Part shown: positions 26,466-34,913 of the stretch, piece by piece
How the letters are laid out: each line of letters begins with the position of its first letter
How positions within the stretch are numbered: position 1 is the first letter of the stretch
Origin: Kaistella sp. 97-N-M2
Lineage (GTDB): Bacteria; Bacteroidota; Bacteroidia; Flavobacteriales; Weeksellaceae
DNA: 64,000 bases
Direction: 5' to 3'
Assembly: GCF_021513235.1 (NCBI RefSeq)
Contig: NZ_CP090976.1
Span: 372,001 to 436,000, forward strand
Notes under the pieces: generated by a model
Databases searched by the model: none
Told to the model about the DNA's origin: nothing
What the model saw: only the letters and a program-made list of their open reading frames with translations
Position numbers and translations under genes: made by a program

Positions 26466-27400
26466 AAAGAAGAGATTTTGCGAATGTTGAAAGGTCTCTT
26501 TTTCTGGGACTCGTAGTAGGTTTTCATTAGGAGATCGATAATGATTCCCGTGGTAAAAAACTGAATTCCCACAAATACCAATAAAATTCCTAAAATCAAA
26601 AGCGGTCGTCCACCAATGGAATTGCCCAGAATTTTAAGAATTAAAAGGTAGAAATTAATAAGCATTCCCAAACCGAAAATAAGAATTCCGATGTTGCCAA
26701 AGAGATAAATAGGTTTTTGCAGATATTTTTGGTTAAACAACAGAAGTAGAAGATCGTTGATGACTTTCGTCGTGCGCCCGATGCCATATTTTGATACGCC
26801 AAATTTCCGCGAATGATGCTTTACAGGTACCTCGGCAATTCGTGCTCCGTTCATGTGCGCATGCAGCGTAATAAAACGGTGACTTTCGCCATAAAGATCG
26901 AGTTCTTTCGCTGTATCTTTCGTGAAGACTTTCAGCGCGCAACCGTGGTCTTTCACATTAAGCTTCGTTGTTGTTCTGATGATGAAATTCGCCACTTTCG
27001 ACGGAAATGTGCGTAAGAGATTGTCCTGCCTTTTTTGCCGTTGGCCGACCACCAGATCATAACTGCCCGAGTTCAGTTTTTCAATCATCATCGGGATATC
27101 CGACGGATCGTTCTGCATATCGCCATCCATCGTGATGATATAGTCGCCGGAGGCATAATCGATTCCCGCCATGAGCGCGGAACTTTGTCCGTAATTTTTT
27201 TTCAGCTCGATGAGGACAACATTCGGTGCAGCCAGATCTTTCACCACTTTCACGGTTTCATCCGTGGAGAAATCATCAATAAGAATAAGTTCGTAAGGGT
27301 AATTTTTCAACGCATCATGGACGGCCTGAATGAGCAGCGGCGCATTCTCAGCTTCATTATATAAAGGAACGACGACAGAGTAAAATTGGCTTGCATCCAT
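26462..27400 (-). CDS. Polyprenyl-phosphate glycosyltransferase (GT2, DPM1/ArnC/GtrB type)
   Basis: The 312-residue protein has an N-terminal GT-A domain with VVPLYNEAENA (10-20), IDDFSTDET (41-49) and the metal-binding DGD at 92-94, followed by GxR-type GQRQKRQD. Two membrane helices near residues 235-255 and 270-295 anchor it. This is the layout of enzymes that load a sugar onto polyprenyl phosphate. It is co-transcribed with a flippase-like protein and divergent from an ArnT-like transferase. The sugar is not known. Confidence 0.9.
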   Translation of the reverse strand: MDASQFYSVVVPLYNEAENAPLLIQAVHDALKNYPYELILIDDFSTDETVKVVKDLAAPNVVLIELKKNYGQSSALMAGIDYASGDYIITMDGDMQNDPSDIPMMIEKLNSGSYDLVVGQRQKRQDNLLRTFPSKVANFIIRTTTKLNVKDHGCALKVFTKDTAKELDLYGESHRFITLHAHMNGARIAEVPVKHHSRKFGVSKYGIGRTTKVINDLLLLLFNQKYLQKPIYLFGNIGILIFGLGMLINFYLLILKILGNSIGGRPLLILGILLVFVGIQFFTTGIIIDLLMKTYYESQKKRPFNIRKISSF

Positions 27401-27474
27401 AGTTTAAGAAAATTGTTCTGCAAATATAATTGAATTTATGTTGCTCGCCTTCTCTGCATTTCAATTGTTGCCTT

Positions 27475-27482
27475 TATATTTG
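27475..27482 (+). promoter_or_regulatory. -7 box (TATATTTG) that helps fix the ArnT-like gene start
   Basis: A perfect TAnnTTTG match ends 15 nt before the ATG at 27498 and lies inside the upstream in-frame extension. It supports the ATG at 27498 over the start at 27438. Confidence 0.55.
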
Positions 27483-27497
27483 CACAAACTCTTCGCT

Positions 27498-29105
27498 ATG
27501 AAAAAGACCGATCCATTTTATATTCTCCTAGCAGTTTGTGCCGTTCTTTTATTTGCACATCTTGGGAAACTCTACGTCGATATCATGGAAGCGCGGAATT
27601 TTGTCTCTGCGCGCGAAATGGCCGAAGAAGGACACTGGATTTTTACGACATTAAATAACCAAACCCGATACGAAAAACCGCCACTTCCCACGTGGTTTAC
27701 GGCCTGGATGGGCGAATTATTTACCTTTCAAAATATTGGAGCACTGCGTTTTCCCGCGGCACTTTCCTGCTTCTTTTTGGTCGTTTATTTTTATAAAATT
27801 GTAGAATTTCTCTCCGAAAATAAAAAACTCGCTCTCATCTCTTCTTTGGTTTTAATCACGAATTTTATTGTTATTTACGTGGGACGGCGCGGCAACTGGG
27901 ATATTTACAGCTATAGTTTTATGGTGATCGGGATTTATTATTTTATGCTGGCACTGCGACGCATCCACTGGATGAAAAATTATGTGGCAGCCGGTCTTCT
28001 TTTTGGCTTGTCGCTATTAAGCAAAGGTCCGACCGGACCTTACGTTTTTCTGATTCCATTTTTTGCAGCATATGTACTCACTTTTGGCTTTCCGAAAAAG
28101 AAAGATATCCCCGGAATTGCGGTGTGCGGCGTCCTTACTTTGTTGATCGGCGGTTCCTGGTATATTTACATTTACGCGGCCGATCCCCAAACCTTTTTGG
28201 GCATTATGCAGAAAGAAGCTCTAGCGCGCGAAAACAGAGATGTAAAACCCTTTACAAGATATCTGAGTTTTCCCGTACAAACCGGAGTTTGGGTATTTTT
28301 CAGCGTGTTGGGCTTAATTTTTCCTTTGGTTAAAAAAAGAACCTCGGCGCCAAAAATCTATATGCTCTTTTTCTACTGGACGGTTTTTGCGCTGCTGCTG
28401 CTCTCTTTGATTCCGTCGAAAAAGGAACGCTATCTTTTCCCGATGATGGTTCCGCTGGCAGCGACTTCGGCGTATTATCTCTACTTTATATTTAAAGCGA
28501 TTTCTCTTAAAAAATGGGAGAAAAACATGAACAAAACCATTTTTACCATTCTAGGCGTCGTCAGTTTGGTTATTGCCATCGGCGTTTATTTTCTGCCCGC
28601 CAGCCTCAGCTTTTACACCGTTTTATTTTCCCTCGCGGCTTTCGCGTGTGCAGGTTTTCTCTTTTATTTTATCTACAGAAAACTGAATTTTGAATACGCT
28701 TTTTATGCAGTAATTGCGTTAATGGTTTCTACGGGCTTGTTTGGAATTCCGGTTCTGGACAGAACGCTTCAGAACAATAAAGATTTCCACAGTTTGCGTT
28801 CGTTCAGAAATCAGGTAGAAAAAGAGCATCGAACAATGTACATTTTCTCCGCCTACTCGCCGGAAGTTTGGTTCCGCTATCAGGCTGTTTTGCCGGAGAT
28901 TAAGATTGATGAGCCGAAAACTTTTCCAGACGAAAATGTATTTTACGTCGCGACGAACGATAACAGCGCCGGAAACCTCAAAAATTTAGAAACGCTGGGC
29001 TGGAAATTAACCTTCATTTCGAAATTTGACGACAACGAAGAAGCGCCACCCTCAAAAAATAATGCGGGGCGAAAAATTCATTACGTTTACAAAGTCGAGA
29101 AATAA
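27498..29105 (+). CDS. ArnT-like glycosyltransferase (GT39/GT83 family)
   Basis: The 535-residue multi-spanning protein has the GT-C signature near its N-terminus: a first helix (about 8-25), then VDIMEARNFVSAREMAEEG and YEKPPLPTWFTAW, matching the ArnT pattern of an acidic residue in the first periplasmic loop and KPPL. About eleven helices precede a small C-terminal periplasmic domain. ArnT-type enzymes transfer a sugar from undecaprenyl phosphate to lipid A. Its divergent neighbours supply the other parts of such a pathway. The actual acceptor is inferred. Confidence 0.85.
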   Translation: MKKTDPFYILLAVCAVLLFAHLGKLYVDIMEARNFVSAREMAEEGHWIFTTLNNQTRYEKPPLPTWFTAWMGELFTFQNIGALRFPAALSCFFLVVYFYKIVEFLSENKKLALISSLVLITNFIVIYVGRRGNWDIYSYSFMVIGIYYFMLALRRIHWMKNYVAAGLLFGLSLLSKGPTGPYVFLIPFFAAYVLTFGFPKKKDIPGIAVCGVLTLLIGGSWYIYIYAADPQTFLGIMQKEALARENRDVKPFTRYLSFPVQTGVWVFFSVLGLIFPLVKKRTSAPKIYMLFFYWTVFALLLLSLIPSKKERYLFPMMVPLAATSAYYLYFIFKAISLKKWEKNMNKTIFTILGVVSLVIAIGVYFLPASLSFYTVLFSLAAFACAGFLFYFIYRKLNFEYAFYAVIALMVSTGLFGIPVLDRTLQNNKDFHSLRSFRNQVEKEHRTMYIFSAYSPEVWFRYQAVLPEIKIDEPKTFPDENVFYVATNDNSAGNLKNLETLGWKLTFISKFDDNEEAPPSKNNAGRKIHYVYKVEK

Positions 29106-29111
29106 AAAGGA

Positions 29112-29801
29112 TCAGAGATCTTTTTGGGCGGTTGATTTAGCAAAAATTTCTTTTGAATTCCACGGATTGAAAACAATGAGGAACATCACAAGCGCAAAAG
29201 CATATTCCCACATTTCCCACTTTCTGCCGTGGTGAATGGGCACGAGAATTAATAAAGTGATGATAATGAAACCGATAACGTGAATCGGTCGCGGCACGGA
29301 AATCCCAAAACGATCGATCAAAGCGTTCATTTTTGGCGATTTTTTCCAAAGAATCGGTACGATGAGAAAATAAATTCCGAAACAAATCGACATCAGATTT
29401 GAAAAGATAATTTTATTCAGTTTTACGCCGTCTACCACCATATTGTGCAGATTTGTTTCGGCCTGTGCGTTATTTTCTTTGAAAAATTCGGACGACTGGA
29501 TGTGGAAAATACGCTGCCCCCAGGAAATCTCTTCGCCACCGCCAAAAAATAAGGCGACAGCCATAAGCAGAATCCCCACTTTCCACCAAAGTCCGTAGAA
29601 CTTTTGGTACGTAAAAAATTTATAAAGCAAAGTGAACGACGCAAAAAATAAAAAGATGGACGTCAGATTTTCGTAAAAGCTGTCTTCCTCCACCAAAAAA
29701 TCGAATTTCGCCGCATCGGTTGCGTAAATATAAAGTCCGTAAATTACCGTTAACAGTAGAAAAGCGGCAATAATTTTTTCCAGTAGCGTCAAATCTTTCA
29801 T
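29112..29801 (-). CDS. Hypothetical multi-spanning membrane protein
   Basis: The 229-residue protein has about six membrane helices (around 10-27, 46-64, 73-90, 133-155, 172-192 and 198-215) and a polar loop with GEEISWGQRIFHIQSSEFFKEN between helices 3 and 4. I recognise the GGGEEISWGQR motif as recurrent in uncharacterised bacterial membrane proteins, but I cannot name a function. It converges on the ArnT-like gene 6 bp away. A TATATTTG box ends 4 nt before the ATG at 29801, which favours that start. Confidence 0.75.
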   Translation of the reverse strand: MKDLTLLEKIIAAFLLLTVIYGLYIYATDAAKFDFLVEEDSFYENLTSIFLFFASFTLLYKFFTYQKFYGLWWKVGILLMAVALFFGGGEEISWGQRIFHIQSSEFFKENNAQAETNLHNMVVDGVKLNKIIFSNLMSICFGIYFLIVPILWKKSPKMNALIDRFGISVPRPIHVIGFIIITLLILVPIHHGRKWEMWEYAFALVMFLIVFNPWNSKEIFAKSTAQKDL

Positions 29802-29855
29802 GCGACAAATATAAACAATCCGCATATAAAAATGTATTCTTACTTTTGTGGAATT

Positions 29856-30569
29856 ATGAATTTCATTAAAAACAATCTGGCAAACGCCTTCACGTTGGCC
29901 AATTTATTTTCCGGCAGTATTGGGGTTATCAGTATGATCACGGAGAATTACCACATCACGGCTCTTTGTATCATCGTTTCTCTGATCCTCGATTTTTTCG
30001 ATGGATTTATCGCGAGGGCCTTAAAATCAAATTCAAACTTAGGTGCACAACTCGATTCGCTTGCCGATATGGTGAGTTTTGGTCTGCTGCCCGGAATTGT
30101 GATGTACAAAGCGCTGGAACCGTTCGGTCCAGAGATTTTCGGAATGGATTTGCCTTTCGATCTTAAATATTTCGGCCTTTTCATTGCGCTTTTCTCCTGC
30201 TTAAGGCTGGCGATTTTTAATTTGGATGAGGAACAAACTTATTATTTTAAAGGTTTAAATACGCCTTCGAACACCATTTTGATCTTCGGTTTGTACTATG
30301 CTTTTTTAGAAAAGGGAAGTTTTCAGTTTCTGTTTGAAAATCCTTTGTTAATGATACTTTCCATCGTGCTTTCGTCCTGGCTTCTGGTTTCGCCCATCAA
30401 AATGATTGCGATGAAATTTAAATCGATGAAACTCGCAGATAATTATCCGAAACTGGCTTTGTTAATTGGTGCCATTTTGATTTTGATCATTTTCGGAATG
30501 GTTGGGATTCCACTGGTCATTCTTTATTATATGGCGATTTCGCTTATTTTCCAGAAGCAACTGAAATAA
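29856..30569 (+). CDS. pssA: CDP-diacylglycerol--serine O-phosphatidyltransferase
   Basis: The 237-residue membrane protein contains the CDP-alcohol phosphatidyltransferase motif, seen as DFFDGFIARAL followed by GAQLDSLADMVSFG (about residues 47-80), with the metal-binding aspartates in place. The N-terminus NNLANAFTLANLFSGSIG matches bacterial PssA. It makes phosphatidylserine, the precursor of phosphatidylethanolamine. The ATG at 29856 follows a TACTTTTG box (29841-29848) by 7 nt, so the transcript may be leaderless or nearly so. Confidence 0.93.
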   Translation: MNFIKNNLANAFTLANLFSGSIGVISMITENYHITALCIIVSLILDFFDGFIARALKSNSNLGAQLDSLADMVSFGLLPGIVMYKALEPFGPEIFGMDLPFDLKYFGLFIALFSCLRLAIFNLDEEQTYYFKGLNTPSNTILIFGLYYAFLEKGSFQFLFENPLLMILSIVLSSWLLVSPIKMIAMKFKSMKLADNYPKLALLIGAILILIIFGMVGIPLVILYYMAISLIFQKQLK

Positions 30570-30590
30570 CTTTTAATCTGAAATAAAATT

Positions 30591-30615
30591 GGACAGGTCG
30601 CGATTTGTCCCTACA
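30591..30615. repeat. Degenerate copy of the GGACAAGTC palindromic repeat
   Basis: GGACAGGTCGCGATTTGTCC followed by CTACA differs from the perfect palindrome at 853-872 at two positions and keeps the CTAC tail. It lies between pssA and the exonuclease gene. Confidence 0.75.
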
Positions 30616-30630
30616 AACAATTTAAAATAA

Positions 30631-31395
30631 ATGAACTTAATTCTCCATAAACCGCTTTGCGTTTTCGATTTGGAAACCACGGGAACCAATGTTGCCAAAG
30701 ACCGCATCGTTGAAATTTCTATTTTAAAAGTAAATCCGGACGCGTCGCGCGAAACGCGAACCTGGCTGGTAAATCCCGAAATGTACATTCCGAAAGAATC
30801 GACAGCCGTTCACGGAATTACAGACGAAAAAGTGAAAGATGTACCGAAATTCAAAGAAATTGCCGCGAAGATTTTGGAAATGATCTCGGGTTGCGATTTG
30901 GGCGGATTTAATTCCAACCGTTTTGATGTGCCGCTTTTGGCCGAAGAACTTTTGCGTGCAGGAATCGATTTCGATCTGAACAAATTTAAACTCGTGGATG
31001 CGCAAACTATTTTTCACAAAATGGAACCGCGTAATTTAACGGCCGCTTATCAGTTTTACTGCAGAAAAACGTTAGAAAACGCGCATTCTGCCGAAGCCGA
31101 TGTTTTGGCGACGTTTGAAGTTTTAGATGCGCAGGTTGGCCATTATCCGGAACTTCCGAATGATATAGCGGGTTTAAGTGAAATTTCCTTCCATCATAAA
31201 TTTGCAGATCTCGCCGGATTTATCGCTTTTGATGAAGACGAAAAAGAAATTTTCAGTTTCGGAAAGTACAAAGGCCAGCGTGTGAAAGACGTTTTCCAGA
31301 AAGATTTGGGGTATTACGGCTGGATTCAGAACGCCGATTTCCCGTTGTACACGAAGAAAGTTTTAACGGGAATTCAGTTGCGGAGTAAATTCTAA
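30631..31395 (+). CDS. 3'-5' exonuclease, DEDDh type, with C-terminal DUF3820-like domain
   Basis: The 254-residue protein starts with the Exo I motif VFDLETTG (acidic pair), has GFNSNRFDVPLL as Exo II and HSAEADVLAT as Exo III with His, so it is a DEDDh exonuclease related to DNA polymerase III epsilon. From about residue 200 a second small domain, FGKYKGQRVKDVFQKDLGYYGWI, matches the DUF3820 module often fused to such nucleases. It probably acts in DNA repair or RNA turnover in the cytoplasm; the target is unknown. Confidence 0.88.
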   Translation: MNLILHKPLCVFDLETTGTNVAKDRIVEISILKVNPDASRETRTWLVNPEMYIPKESTAVHGITDEKVKDVPKFKEIAAKILEMISGCDLGGFNSNRFDVPLLAEELLRAGIDFDLNKFKLVDAQTIFHKMEPRNLTAAYQFYCRKTLENAHSAEADVLATFEVLDAQVGHYPELPNDIAGLSEISFHHKFADLAGFIAFDEDEKEIFSFGKYKGQRVKDVFQKDLGYYGWIQNADFPLYTKKVLTGIQLRSKF

Positions 31396-31424
31396 AAAAT
31401 CGTAGCTTTCGGTAAAAAGTTATC

Positions 31425-31847
31425 ATGGCATCACTGGTTCAATTTAAATATTACGCAAACAGTTTGGAAGCCAACCGCGACAAGCAGATTCTTGCGAATA
31501 ATGGTTTGAAAAGTTTTATTGCGAACGAACAGACCATTCAATCCGACTGGTTGCTGTCCCAGGCTTTGGGCGGCATTCAGCTTCAGGTTTTTGAGGATGA
31601 AGTGGAGAAAGCGCAGGAAATTTTGAAAAACTTTTTGGATAACGAACACACTTCGCTGGAAGTTGACCACACCATTGCAGACCCGGATTACGATTTTACT
31701 TGTCCGAAATGCGGGTCGAACCACCTCTACCGCGACGAAAATCCGGGCGGCTTGTTTGGAATTTCTCTTCTCTTTCTGGGATTTCCGATTAAAGCAAAAA
31801 GCCATCTTTACCACTGTTATTATTGCGGTAATAAATTTCGCGCGTGA
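31425..31847 (+). CDS. DUF2007 domain protein with C-terminal zinc ribbon
   Basis: The 140-residue protein begins MASLVQFKYYANSLEANRDKQILANNG and GGIQLQVFEDEVEKAQEIL, the DUF2007 (putative signal-transducing, PII-like ferredoxin fold) pattern. Its C-terminus has two Cys pairs, CPKC at about 91 and CYYC near the end, that would bind one zinc. Cytoplasmic; no known function. It lies 29 bp after the exonuclease gene and probably shares its transcript. Confidence 0.8.
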   Translation: MASLVQFKYYANSLEANRDKQILANNGLKSFIANEQTIQSDWLLSQALGGIQLQVFEDEVEKAQEILKNFLDNEHTSLEVDHTIADPDYDFTCPKCGSNHLYRDENPGGLFGISLLFLGFPIKAKSHLYHCYYCGNKFRA

Positions 31848-31898
31848 TCATCAAAAATAAATTCAAAATAAAATAAAATATTAAAAGTTTAAGAGCGT

Positions 31899-32507
31899 AT
31901 GAAAATAATTTGCATTGGCCGAAATTACGCAGAACACGCGAAAGAACTCGGCAACGAAATCCCGGAAAGTCCGGTCATTTTTATGAAACCCGATACGGCG
32001 ATTTTAAAAAAAGGCAGCGATTTTTATATTCCGGAATTCTCAAACGATATCCATTACGAACTGGAAGTGGTTTTGAAAATATCCAAAGGCGGAAAATACA
32101 TTCAACCCGAAAATGCGGCGAACCATTACGATGAAATTGGTTTGGGAATCGATTTCACGGCGCGCGACCTTCAAAGCAAATTAAAGGAAAAAGGCCTTCC
32201 GTGGGAACTTGCGAAAGGTTTCGACGGCAGCGCGGTGGTCTCCGACTTCTACAAAAAAGAAGATTTCGACCTGAAAAATCTCAATTTTTCCCTTTTAAAG
32301 AATAGCGAAAAAGTTCAGGACGGCAACACGTCGATGATGATATTTTCGCCGGATAAAATGATCGAATTTGTGTCGCAATATTTCACGCTGCGCGTTGGCG
32401 ACCTTATTTTTACGGGCACACCAAAAGGCGTGGGGAAAGTTGCGGAAAACGACATTCTGGAAGCTTTTCTGGAGGATAAAAAAGTCTTCAGTTTAAGAAT
32501 TCAGTAA
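31899..32507 (+). CDS. Fumarylacetoacetate hydrolase family protein
   Basis: The 202-residue protein shows the FAH core: ICIGRNYAEHAKELGNEIP, FMKP, HYELEVVL with the metal-binding glutamates, GIDFTARDLQ, and LIFTGTPKGVG near the C-terminus. FAH-fold enzymes hydrolyse or decarboxylate small oxoacids, for example acylpyruvates or oxaloacetate, using magnesium. The short single-domain form fits acylpyruvase/oxaloacetate-decarboxylase relatives, but the substrate is undecided. Confidence 0.88.
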   Translation: MKIICIGRNYAEHAKELGNEIPESPVIFMKPDTAILKKGSDFYIPEFSNDIHYELEVVLKISKGGKYIQPENAANHYDEIGLGIDFTARDLQSKLKEKGLPWELAKGFDGSAVVSDFYKKEDFDLKNLNFSLLKNSEKVQDGNTSMMIFSPDKMIEFVSQYFTLRVGDLIFTGTPKGVGKVAENDILEAFLEDKKVFSLRIQ

Positions 32508-32598
32508 AGCCTTATCAACAAAAATCAGGTTGCACACTGCGCTGCGTCTTTTTATAACCGGAAATAATTTGTAACTTTAAGCAACAAAAATAACAATC

Positions 32599-33033
32599 AT
32601 GATCAACATTATTTTACCTGTAGATTTCGGGGATTCTACAGATCAACTTATAAAAGGGGCTATAAAATTTGCGAACGAAACCAAAGGGAAACTTTGCCTC
32701 ATCCACGTGGCGCCGGCAGATATTGGTTTTGCGATTGGCGATATGGGATTTCAGTATTTCCCGGAAGTGGAACAAAATGAGATTAAAGAAGAACTGCTCC
32801 GTCTTAACAGCATCGAACAGCGTATTTTGGCAGAAGGCATTGATTGCGAACATCTTTTAAAACAGGGCATCGCGGGAGATATCATTTTGGATTACGCGAA
32901 AGAACAGAACGCGGGCTACATCGTAATGGGATCTCACGGCAGAAGCGGAATTTACGATGTTTTCGTGGGCAGTTTAACAAAAGAATTGACGCGGAGGTCT
33001 CCGATTCCTGTGCTGGTAATTCCGGTGCATTAA
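32599..33033 (+). CDS. Universal stress protein (UspA family)
   Basis: The 144-residue protein begins MINIILPVDFGDSTDQL and ends with the ATP-binding motif GSHGRSGIYDVFVGS and PIPVLVIPVH, so it belongs to the nucleotide-binding Usp branch. Single domain, cytoplasmic. Its role is presumably stress adaptation; no partner is encoded beside it. A symmetric terminator follows. Confidence 0.9.
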   Translation: MINIILPVDFGDSTDQLIKGAIKFANETKGKLCLIHVAPADIGFAIGDMGFQYFPEVEQNEIKEELLRLNSIEQRILAEGIDCEHLLKQGIAGDIILDYAKEQNAGYIVMGSHGRSGIYDVFVGSLTKELTRRSPIPVLVIPVH

Positions 33034-33056
33034 TCCCTTAAGAAACTTAAAAAAAG

Positions 33057-33089
33057 GAAATCCCGAAATTGTAATAATTTCGGGATTTC
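33057..33089. terminator. Bidirectional terminator between the Usp and DUF6341 genes
   Basis: GAAATCCCGAAATT and AATTTCGGGATTTC form a 14-bp stem with loop GTAAT, flanked by A-rich sequence on the left and T-rich on the right. It lies between convergent genes. Confidence 0.85.
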
Positions 33090-33109
33090 TATAATTAAAT
33101 ACGTATCAA

Positions 33110-33346
33110 TTATTTAGTCTCTTTATTGTAAATTTTCGGGTCGTAATAGGGGTGGTGTCCTTCGGTTGGCGAATAATATTCTTTGTCTTTGTCGCCGCCT
33201 AAAGTTGCAATTAAAACGTAACACCAATAGCAAAACAAGACGGTGGCAACCAGGAATAAAATCCAGTTTACGAAATTTGCCGCGAAGTCAAAAAAGCCAA
33301 AAGACCATTTGAAGAACCTGCTTATTAATAGAAATATAGACGTCAT
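33110..33346 (-). CDS. DUF6341-like small membrane protein
   Basis: The 78-residue protein has one long membrane segment (about 20-48) and a polar tail ending EGHHPYYDPKIYNKETK. It resembles DUF6341 proteins of Flavobacteriia, which are usually found divergent from or beside DUF6427, as here (42 bp between start codons). Function unknown; family assignment is from memory. Confidence 0.7.
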   Translation of the reverse strand: MTSIFLLISRFFKWSFGFFDFAANFVNWILFLVATVLFCYWCYVLIATLGGDKDKEYYSPTEGHHPYYDPKIYNKETK

Positions 33347-33364
33347 TATTTTCCTTTTTTAAAT

Positions 33365-33372
33365 TAACTTTG
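33365..33372 (+). promoter_or_regulatory. Candidate -7 box (TAACTTTG) for the DUF6427 operon
   Basis: The match lies in the 42-bp divergent gap and ends 16 nt before the ATG at 33389. Confidence 0.45.
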
Positions 33373-33388
33373 CACAAATTTATAAAAA

Positions 33389-34297
33389 ATGTTTCGATTA
33401 CTTTCTAAAGAAAGCAATATATTTTCGATACCGGTTTACATTGGTATTCTTCTTTTAATTGTGATCGGATTCAACTTCCTCGATTTCAATACTTTAGATG
33501 TGGTTTCGGCGATTTTTACATTTGCCGGGATTGCGCTGGGTTACTTCTGCTTTAATGCCATTGCCTTAAATTACCAAACGCATCTGCCGCTATTTTTATA
33601 TACCGTAATTATTTTCTCCCTTTATCTGGGCGATCTTGATATCGGCATCGCCGTGTCTATTTTTACGAATTCAATTATTTTGTTGCTTCTAAGCAATATT
33701 GATATGGTGGTGCGGAAGAATTCCTATATTCTGGTGGGTGCAATTTTGGCCTTAAACTTTATCTTTTTACCCACTACCTGGCCCATGTCGCTGTTTGTGA
33801 TTCTGCACATTATCGGAACTTCAGATAAGGTTGCGCTGCATATTTTCCGTTTATTTTATGGAATTCTGCTGGTAGCACTCTCCTACTTTGGCATCGCGTA
33901 CTTTTTAGGAATGAATAGCTGGAATCCGGCCTATTTTCCCTTCACTCCTCTCAAACCTTCCAAGGACCTGCTGAATTTGGTGTGGCTTCTGCCCGTGGCG
34001 CTCATGCTGGTTCACGCCTTGATGGATCATTTCAAAAATTTTAATAAAAAAAGCCCGACGAGTAAGTTTAAGTACACCTTCACGCTCATTTTTTCTTTGG
34101 CGCAGTTAATTACCATTGTTCTATACATGGGAAATCATTATGAATACTTACTTTTGCTTGCGCTTCCGGCGTCTATCATCTTAAGCAGAATGCTGAGATT
34201 TCTGCCGAAATACTGGATGAAGGAAATTGGGCTGTGGCTTATTATCTTTTCGCTCCTCCTTTTTAAACTGGCCAACTATTTTAAATTTAATATTTAA
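33389..34297 (+). CDS. DUF6427 family integral membrane protein
   Basis: The 302-residue protein is almost wholly hydrophobic with about ten membrane helices. It begins MFRLLSKESNIFSIPVYI and has a conserved-looking polar loop LPTTWPMS near residue 130. It fits the DUF6427 family of Flavobacteriia, of unknown function. It is followed 8 bp later by the DUF3109 gene, so an operon of DUF6427, DUF3109 and MgtC-like genes is likely. Confidence 0.78.
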   Translation: MFRLLSKESNIFSIPVYIGILLLIVIGFNFLDFNTLDVVSAIFTFAGIALGYFCFNAIALNYQTHLPLFLYTVIIFSLYLGDLDIGIAVSIFTNSIILLLLSNIDMVVRKNSYILVGAILALNFIFLPTTWPMSLFVILHIIGTSDKVALHIFRLFYGILLVALSYFGIAYFLGMNSWNPAYFPFTPLKPSKDLLNLVWLLPVALMLVHALMDHFKNFNKKSPTSKFKYTFTLIFSLAQLITIVLYMGNHYEYLLLLALPASIILSRMLRFLPKYWMKEIGLWLIIFSLLLFKLANYFKFNI

Positions 34298-34305
34298 GAA
34301 CGATC

Positions 34306-34890
34306 ATGATCCAAATTGAAGATAAATTAATTTCTGAAGATCTTTTTTCTGAAGACTTCGTGTGTAACCTCAGCAAATGCAAAGGTGCCTGCTGCGTGGC
34401 AGGCGATGTGGGCGCGCCTTTAGACAAAGCGGAAACGGTGATTCTGGACCGCATTTTCGATCAGGTAAAACCTTATCTGCGTCCTGAAGGCGTAAAAGCG
34501 CTGGAAGAACAGGGAACGTGGACCATCGATCCGCACGACGGCGATTACGTAACACCGATGGTAAACGGCGAAGAATGTGCGTACGTTATTTTTGATGCGA
34601 AAGGAATCACCAAATGCGGCATCGAAAAAGCATATGAAGACGGCGCTGTAGATTGGCAAAAACCCATCTCCTGCCATCTTTATCCGATTCGGGTGAACGA
34701 ATACTCCTCTTTTATCGCTCTCAATTATCATGAGTGGGAAATTTGCCAGCCCGCCTGCGCTTTGGGAAAAGAACTGAAAGTACCGGTTTACAAATTTCTG
34801 AAAACGCCTTTGATCCGTAAATACGGCGAAGAATTTTACCAAACGCTGTGCGATGCCGCCGATGAATGGAAAATTGAATACGGTTCTTAA
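34306..34890 (+). CDS. DUF3109 family cysteine-rich protein
   Basis: The 194-residue soluble protein has clustered cysteines: CNLSKCKGACC near residue 22, CAYVIF and KCGIEKAY around 85-105, ISCHLYPIRV near 122 and EICQPACALG near 146. This is the DUF3109/YkgJ-like pattern, thought to bind zinc or an iron-sulphur cluster. It is predicted to be cytoplasmic; the function is not known. Confidence 0.88.
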   Translation: MIQIEDKLISEDLFSEDFVCNLSKCKGACCVAGDVGAPLDKAETVILDRIFDQVKPYLRPEGVKALEEQGTWTIDPHDGDYVTPMVNGEECAYVIFDAKGITKCGIEKAYEDGAVDWQKPISCHLYPIRVNEYSSFIALNYHEWEICQPACALGKELKVPVYKFLKTPLIRKYGEEFYQTLCDAADEWKIEYGS

Positions 34891-34913
34891 AAATTTTCTA
34901 TCTTTAATAAAAA

